Below are positions 59,401 to 64,000 of a stretch of 64,000 nucleotides of DNA, piece after piece. Below the pieces are notes generated by a model that saw only the letters and a list, made by a program, of their open reading frames with translations, was not told the origin of the DNA and did not search any database. The number at the start of each line of letters is the position of its first letter. Positions within the stretch are counted from its first letter, which is position 1. This DNA is from CAZLQG01 sp964561655 (GTDB lineage: Bacteria > Patescibacteriota > Doudnabacteria > UBA920), in contig CAZLQG010000001.1 of the NCBI GenBank assembly GCA_964561655.1, positions 12,614-76,613 of the forward strand, read 5' to 3'. Both the position numbers and the translations under genes were made by a program.

Positions 59401-62400
59401 AAAACATTGAAACTTACGGAACTACATATGGTTCTTACAAAGAACCAATTGACCTCGGAAGTGGTGGAGCCTATTCTGATGCTGGCTGTATTAAACCTAC
59501 TACCGGTGGTGGTGCAGTGAAATTAACCGTGATTGGCACTACAACTATAGCCGGTCTGATAGATGTCAACGGTGAAGGTGATGTTAACGAGTGTTGCTGT
59601 AAGAAGGCCGGCGGCGGTAGCGGTGGAAGCATTTGGATAGATACCGGAACCATGTCCGGAAGCGGGATTTTAAAAACTACGGGAAAAGGTGGGGCTAGCT
59701 GGGGTGGTGGCGAAACAGGAGCAGGCAGTGGCGGAAGAATCGCTGTTTATTACACGACGGATAACGGCTCGTGGGATTTAAGATCTTACGGTGGAACTAG
59801 TGATGCTGAAAGACATAGAGGTGGAGCGGGAACCATTTATAAAAAAGATAAAAATCAAGGTTTTGGCGAACTAATTATTGACAATAATGACAATGGCGGT
59901 AGTGATTATACCGTGTTTGGGTATACGCCTTTGGGGATGGGAGATGAAGATAATTTTGAATGCGCTTCCACAACCATCACTAATTCTTCCTTTGTGTATT
60001 TAGCTTCTACAACCGCTGCCTCGCTGAGCGCATCTTCTACTTATTTGTCAATTATAGATAATGCTGTTTACGACTCCGTAGCTACATCAACGTTTACTTA
60101 TTCCACTTTGAATTGGACGAGCAGTGGTAATGTTTTTGATTCGGGCGGAAATTTTGCGGCAATAAACGAGAACCAGGACATTAGCATACCTTCTGGAGGA
60201 ATACTTTCTTTTAACATCGCGACTACCACAGGACCTAGTAGAACTTACGATAATGTCACGGTAGATGGCATCATTACCCATCGTTATAACAACAATGCTA
60301 CAAGTGGAACAGAAAGTCTTTGCAAACTTGACTGGAAGATAAATGGAGATTTAACAGTGAACGCCGGAGGTAGCATAAGCGTTGATTCCAAAGGTTACCC
60401 ATCTTCCGAAGGACCAGGAGAGGGTACCAATGGAGGAACCACAGCAAGCGGTGCCTCCCACGGCGGTATTGGTGGTACAGGTCAGGCAGGAGAAGCGCCT
60501 GGGGAAGTCTATGGCTCGCTCATTCAACCGACAACCCTGGGTAGTGGCGGCGGTTATCATGGTGCAGCCGGGGGTGTTGGAGGCGGTGCTATAAAACTCG
60601 AGGTTACGGGGACTTCTACAATAGAAGGTTCTATCAGCGCAGACGCTGCCGCAGCCACTGGAACTTGTGGCGGTAGACCAGGAGGCGGAGCCGGGGGCAG
60701 CGTGTATCTTCAAACAAACGTGTTGGCGGGGAGTGGCTCTGTTACTGTCACTGGTTCTAAAGGTAATGGTTGTGGAGGCTCAAGTGGCGCTAACGCTGAC
60801 GGCGGCGGCGGACGTGTTGCAGTTTATTATACTACGGACAGTTCAACCGTTAGTTATTCAGTTAATGGGGGAATTAGCAGTAATAGCTCCACGCGCATTG
60901 GTGGCAGTGGTACCTTGTATAGAAAATCTACCACCCAAAGTTACGGCGATTTGATTTTAAACAACTCAGCCGGCGGCGGAAGTGACGAACGGTATATGGG
61001 CTGGACAAAACTTGGTTATATCGCCGGGGAGTCTCTGGAATTTGATTCCATAACCGCGACCAGTTCTGCGGCGTTTTATTTCTCATCCTCAACGGCAGCT
61101 TCTTTAACAGCTTCTGCCACCGCAATCACTCTTTCCGGCAACGGTATGTATGATGCCCTTGCTACTTCAACTTTGAATTACTCCACATTAAGTTGGGATG
61201 GAGGAGTAATCAGAGACTCTGGCGGAACTTTCCAGTTGTTGGCGCAAAATCAGAATTTGACTGTTCCTACGGGCTCCATTTTGATTTTTAATGTTGCGAC
61301 TACAACCACTCCAAGTAAAACTTATAACAATCTTATCGTAAATGGTACTTTAACGCAGGGGTATAATGAAAACGCTACTACTGGTACGCAAAGTTTGATT
61401 AAGCTAGATTTACAAATTAATGGAGATTTAACTGTAAATTCAGGCGGAGAGATTAATGCCGATTACAAAGGTTATTTTAAGAGTTATGGCCCAGGTTCAG
61501 GAGCCGGTGCTGTAAATGGTTCAGGCGGTGCAGGAGGTTCTTATGGAGGACTAGGCGGCGACGGAAGCGGGGCGGTTGCGAGCGGTACTTACGGAAGCTT
61601 AACGGATCCAGTGGATTTGGGAAGCGGCGGAGCGAGGGAAGGAACGAATAGTCTGACTAGCGGAAGTGCAGGAGGTGGTGCCGTAATTTTAAATGTTACA
61701 GGTACAGTCACAATTGACGGTTCTGTTTCTGCCATTGGAGAACAACATTCTTACAGTACCGGATGTCACTTCGATTATGACGGCGGCGGCAGCGGAGGTA
61801 CCATAAATCTTACTACCAACAATTTAGCAGGTAGCGGAAGTATGAACGTCCGCGGAGGTTTGGTGACAACTAGTTGTTATGCCCATGGCGGCAACGGCAG
61901 TGGAGGAAGAGTTGCTATTAAATACAACGGAACGGATAGCTCCAGTATCAGTTATGTGACCCGCGGAGGTTACAATTATTACCGTTATGGCGGCAGTGGA
62001 ACTTTGTACAAAAAAGGCCCGAGCGACACCTTTGGGCACTTAACTTTCAATAACGGCGGCACAGGTGGTACGGACGACAGGGTGTACGGAAGGAGCCCGT
62101 ACGGCCTGGCTGCTGGCGATTTGTTAGAATTAGACTCCATTACCGCCACAAGTACTGCGCTATTGTACTTGAGTACTAGCACGGCTGCAAGCTTGACAGT
62201 TTCTACCACAGTTTTAACCTTGTCAGGTAACGGACTGTACGAGGCTATTGCGACTTCAACTCTGAATTATTCCAGCATAAACTGGGAAGGTGGGCAGATT
62301 AGGGACACTGGAGGCACTTTAGACGCCATTGCAGAAAACCAGGATTTAACCATACCTACAGATGCCATTTTAATTTTTAATGTAGCAACTTCTACGGGGC

Positions 62401-64000
62401 CTTCCAGGACTTACAACAATGTGACCATAAATGGCAATCTAGTTCATTCCTATAACGACAACGCAACTACCGGCACGCAAAGTTTATATAAGATTTACTG
62501 GCAGGTAAACGGAGATTTTACTTTGAATTCCGGCGCTAGCATTAATTTGAATTCTAGAGGGTATTCTATAGGGGAAGGGCCTGGTTCGCCCACGGATAGC
62601 AATCATCCAGGAGGAGCTTCATACGGTGGATTAGGTGGCGACGGGACCGATACGCCTGCTGGCTCAGTTTATGGTTCAACAAGTTCGCCTGTGCATTTAG
62701 GCAGCGGCGCGGGGATAGATACCGGTTCAGGAGCAGGAAGCAATGGACAGGGTGGCGGTGCCTTTATTTTGATCGCTACCGGAACTACCACTATAGATGG
62801 TGATATAAGTGTAAATGGCGCTCAGGGTTCAGGCCTTGACCCTTCCGGAGCGAGTGGGGGTTCAATATATATTACTACCAACGCTTTTGCCGGTACCGGA
62901 TCCCTTACTGCCACGGGCGCCAATGCTATAAACGGTGGTGGTGCTGGAGGAGGCGGAAGAATTTCGGCGGTATATACAATATATAATGGGACTTTAACTA
63001 GAAGCGTCCTTGGTGGTACAGGCGGCACTAACCCTGGCAGTGCGGGAACTTTGTATCCCAATGAGGACCCCGAGCTTTCTACGGAAGCGGCTAGCAGCGT
63101 GAGCGTCAATACCGCGACCGGCAACGGGACAATTACGCTTTTGGGATGGACAGCTATTTCACAACACGGGCATGTATGGAGCACAACCAGCAGCCCAACC
63201 CTTGCAGTCAACGATGGTTTCTCCACACTAGGTTCAAAAAGCAGCAGCGGAAGCTTTACATCCAGCCTGACAAGCCTTTCTGGGGATATTACTTACTACA
63301 TTAGAAGTTACGCCACGGCCTCTACCACGGTTTACGGCGATGAGCAAACCTTTACCACCCAGAGCTTCATCCAGGCAAGTTTTAGATTCTATGAAAATAT
63401 CGACGCGCTGCAGCCAAGCACTGCCATTGCTCTGCAAAACGCCACTTCCACGGTTTATTCCACAAGCAGCCCCGTAAGGTTAAGAATTAATCTTACTACC
63501 AATAATCAAAGTATTCCTCTTAGTACAGAAAGTTTTAAATTGCAGGTCGCGACCTCCACGCTGGGCACTTGGACCGACGTGGAAAGTTTCAGTTACTTGT
63601 CATTTTACGACAACCCCAGCATTGCCTCAGGCACGACAATATCCTCAGTCCTGCTTTCCGACTCTGATGTTCTGGGAGCTTACATGGAAAGCGGCACTAC
63701 AGTCGTAAACCCGTTTGAAGTGCCTGCCGGCCAAACGATTGAATACGATTTTGCCTTGGATTTGCAAAATGCTTTGGTCGATACTTTTTATTATTTCCGG
63801 CTGGTGCAAAGCGACGGCACGGTTTTTGATGCCTATACTAACTACGCGATTTTAGAAGTCAGCAACGTACCGCCTCCGAATATTCCTACTAGCCTGCTTG
63901 TTACCGCGGATTCAGCCATTCAAGTAACGTTCTCCTGGTCGGAAAACGGCAATGGTTCTGGTGTTGAATACTACGCGGAAAATATTTCTACTGGCGCGGT
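56475..64000 (+). CDS. Giant secreted repeat protein, 3' end beyond the window
   Basis: One open frame runs without stop to the window end, at least 2,508 codons from TTG 56475, the first usable start (no in-frame ATG until about 56791). A hydrophobic signal-like segment (FYASWFILALVGQLFVPVFSLA, encoded at 56553-56618) is followed by a Glu/Gln/Ser/Thr low-complexity region (to about 57590), a globular part ending in YPVIIDPTVE, a WDGGAST..W domain, more than three ~360-residue Gly-rich beta repeats and a fibronectin-III-like start near 63880. Likely a surface adhesin or stalk. The start is uncertain. Confidence 0.82.
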   Translation, partial: MYCNCIKKISLDFFSLRSELTSSVKKFYASWFILALVGQLFVPVFSLAEPLDSTTTVRFNYFAKNSFVISQTESDHAFNWIQPLNSLELDLSEKADAQAFSQANSAMLISELDDLAEPSEDARTNLEGNPINQIDTQPSPLENFESNQEQNSQQEPLITSTNEEQLTEQTSEILTEDQAPSLTQTEPALQDTSDIDTEKKQTQEPAVEQPTLPEEPNQPAAATTTTQVTTFAAEVELTEQLDPSNQTESAEQSTNEEPFNFEQTQTDEDQEPVKNQSEVLTDSTSSLTDQLTITSTSTSEHSESQQTSSATTSDATTLDSDSSDNSATTTKEQDVADSDLNTPNQDTPENIPQDTVIETFLPDQESEESSEKQTPEEPLEGKFFEDGDIKLVLSPVLEFSEFFTQDSSTLPARKYLSTLTVKLSLASNQLPDSDLILEYQDDEGNWQEAGKLNLSEKQSNQSNRGYFEINLPSSLFASLASLSLRLIYQAPTELLINQTQSILYLDGLFIEATFKIPQESFELSEEELNELKQKLINPEGFLELEFQNNTLDLDIPGDLSKPLAIGKSNALSPKLKILLIGASEDAKGLKEGNRITYDGVLPSTDVVYEVGQTKLKESIILNDDRHPGIFRYLLNLDDYDFLQTAPSVIQLYKKGHKAEDLFRLYTFTAPFMVDSSGATSTQLSFKLKDSLLTLIPDEKWLSGAQYPVIIDPTVEVTVLNVHSHPVAGQYWDVDFVTVGVEDLLIFPADQETVDDMEFTSLTCGTEDRTDQAQILYGDAIFYPNWQCDEVARISHYDLKTGKHHLVFNFGEATADAYNAAVSWDGGASTSNWEDDLNWSGDAKPTSVDDVVVSSAVTVNLNGSTTVQSLILGVSGGGTASTLNFNYDALSDFSGTTTALVISQDLTLYGDAIITQTAGSTSTILSRINIWAGGDATITGTINAAEKGYKSTYGPGTGPANSGVGGSYGGLGGDRDENIETYGTTYGSYKEPIDLGSGGAYSDAGCIKPTTGGGAVKLTVIGTTTIAGLIDVNGEGDVNECCCKKAGGGSGGSIWIDTGTMSGSGILKTTGKGGASWGGGETGAGSGGRIAVYYTTDNGSWDLRSYGGTSDAERHRGGAGTIYKKDKNQGFGELIIDNNDNGGSDYTVFGYTPLGMGDEDNFECASTTITNSSFVYLASTTAASLSASSTYLSIIDNAVYDSVATSTFTYSTLNWTSSGNVFDSGGNFAAINENQDISIPSGGILSFNIATTTGPSRTYDNVTVDGIITHRYNNNATSGTESLCKLDWKINGDLTVNAGGSISVDSKGYPSSEGPGEGTNGGTTASGASHGGIGGTGQAGEAPGEVYGSLIQPTTLGSGGGYHGAAGGVGGGAIKLEVTGTSTIEGSISADAAAATGTCGGRPGGGAGGSVYLQTNVLAGSGSVTVTGSKGNGCGGSSGANADGGGGRVAVYYTTDSSTVSYSVNGGISSNSSTRIGGSGTLYRKSTTQSYGDLILNNSAGGGSDERYMGWTKLGYIAGESLEFDSITATSSAAFYFSSSTAASLTASATAITLSGNGMYDALATSTLNYSTLSWDGGVIRDSGGTFQLLAQNQNLTVPTGSILIFNVATTTTPSKTYNNLIVNGTLTQGYNENATTGTQSLIKLDLQINGDLTVNSGGEINADYKGYFKSYGPGSGAGAVNGSGGAGGSYGGLGGDGSGAVASGTYGSLTDPVDLGSGGAREGTNSLTSGSAGGGAVILNVTGTVTIDGSVSAIGEQHSYSTGCHFDYDGGGSGGTINLTTNNLAGSGSMNVRGGLVTTSCYAHGGNGSGGRVAIKYNGTDSSSISYVTRGGYNYYRYGGSGTLYKKGPSDTFGHLTFNNGGTGGTDDRVYGRSPYGLAAGDLLELDSITATSTALLYLSTSTAASLTVSTTVLTLSGNGLYEAIATSTLNYSSINWEGGQIRDTGGTLDAIAENQDLTIPTDAILIFNVATSTGPSRTYNNVTINGNLVHSYNDNATTGTQSLYKIYWQVNGDFTLNSGASINLNSRGYSIGEGPGSPTDSNHPGGASYGGLGGDGTDTPAGSVYGSTSSPVHLGSGAGIDTGSGAGSNGQGGGAFILIATGTTTIDGDISVNGAQGSGLDPSGASGGSIYITTNAFAGTGSLTATGANAINGGGAGGGGRISAVYTIYNGTLTRSVLGGTGGTNPGSAGTLYPNEDPELSTEAASSVSVNTATGNGTITLLGWTAISQHGHVWSTTSSPTLAVNDGFSTLGSKSSSGSFTSSLTSLSGDITYYIRSYATASTTVYGDEQTFTTQSFIQASFRFYENIDALQPSTAIALQNATSTVYSTSSPVRLRINLTTNNQSIPLSTESFKLQVATSTLGTWTDVESFSYLSFYDNPSIASGTTISSVLLSDSDVLGAYMESGTTVVNPFEVPAGQTIEYDFALDLQNALVDTFYYFRLVQSDGTVFDAYTNYAILEVSNVPPPNIPTSLLVTADSAIQVTFSWSENGNGSGVEYYAENISTGA
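59310..63000 (+). repeat. Tandem ~1,080-bp repeats inside the giant gene
   Basis: The anchor motif [KR]GY....GPG recurs at codons 59310, 60390, 61467 and 62556, a period of 1,080, 1,077 and 1,089 nt. Each unit also has GGSYGG or similar, LGSGG, GGRI/VAVYY and NGDLTVN/NGDFTLN blocks. Copies are diverged in sequence but keep order and length. Confidence 0.9.

Noticed and set aside
59269..60954. Several 70-95 codon plus-strand frames within the giant gene
   Set aside because: They are in another frame of the Gly-rich repeats and lack starts with ribosome-binding sites.
1..64000. CRISPR array
   Set aside because: No regularly spaced short direct repeats with unique spacers; the repeats found are inverted or protein-coding.
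1..64000. Alternative code with TGA as glycine
   Set aside because: Conserved genes such as rmlA, rmlD and lgt-coupled genes end at TGA, and no conserved Gly position is encoded by TGA.
1..64000. Prophage or insertion sequence
   Set aside because: No transposase, integrase, terminase or capsid gene; the baseplate-J-like protein at 49194 is a cellular envelope type, not a phage module.

Overview
The window looks like a chromosome segment of an uncultured Candidate Phyla Radiation (Patescibacteria) bacterium, most likely Parcubacteria-like. This is inferred from gene content and style; no 16S rRNA is present. Pointers are shortened housekeeping enzymes (a ~594-residue AlaRS, a 388-residue Pgi), weak Shine-Dalgarno sites, AT-rich spacers built from 'aaattc/ccaaatt' words, small hairpin repeats, and many secreted or anchored surface proteins. 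TGA is a normal stop, so the Gracilibacteria UGA-glycine code does not apply. Two runs of exactly 100 N (10504-10603, 28572-28671) mark scaffold gaps, so this is an assembled genome.

Layout. 1-7000: rplJ-rplL behind a structured leader, a Dus enzyme, a PP2C-like/propeller membrane protein, a winged-helix regulator and lexA with its own promoter-operator. 6968-7983: a compact island with two predicted minus-strand structured RNAs (about 124 and 519 nt, each with promoter and terminator), a 61-residue Cys-rich protein between them, and tRNA-Glu(CUC). 8100-11800: a sugar cluster (GH1, EamA transporter, GH-like protein broken by a gap, ROK kinase) ending in a 40-residue lipoprotein. 11838-16069 (minus): aspS, a small protein, a YbaK-like deacylase, scpA, a membrane protein and scpB. 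16302-23296: exonuclease, lgt, a catalytically dead HtrA-like protein, and rmlB-rmlD-rmlA.

23374-37867 is a surface-protein region: a CAP protein, a sortase with calcium-binding-like linker, a GC-rich foreign-looking secreted protein, a ~1,500-residue DUF11 protein ending in a PKTG sorting signal, a Phd-like/GalE fusion, a glycosyltransferase, and a subtilase plus lysozyme-like protein sharing nine copies of one ~58-residue repeat. 37989-44364 is a fully overlapping six-gene polysaccharide operon (flippase, nucleotidyltransferase, GT4, O-antigen-ligase-like, two GT2). 44433-50912 holds an S41 protease, alaS, pgi and a membrane protein. 51098-55600 is the infA-rpmJ-rpsM-rpsK-rpsD-rpoA-rplQ-rplM-rpsI ribosomal cluster, followed by rnpB. 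From about 56475 to the window end runs one open frame of more than 2,500 codons: a giant secreted protein with ~360-residue repeats.

Together the window is half information processing and half cell-surface construction. Lgt and the sortase give two anchoring routes, the Rml enzymes and GalE supply activated sugars, the flippase operon assembles a glycan, and the long repeat proteins are the probable exposed products. The most unusual items are the two structured RNAs around the small Cys protein, the sortase/PKTG pair, the pseudo-HtrA, the Phd-GalE fusion, and the shared repeat joining a protease to a lysozyme-like protein.
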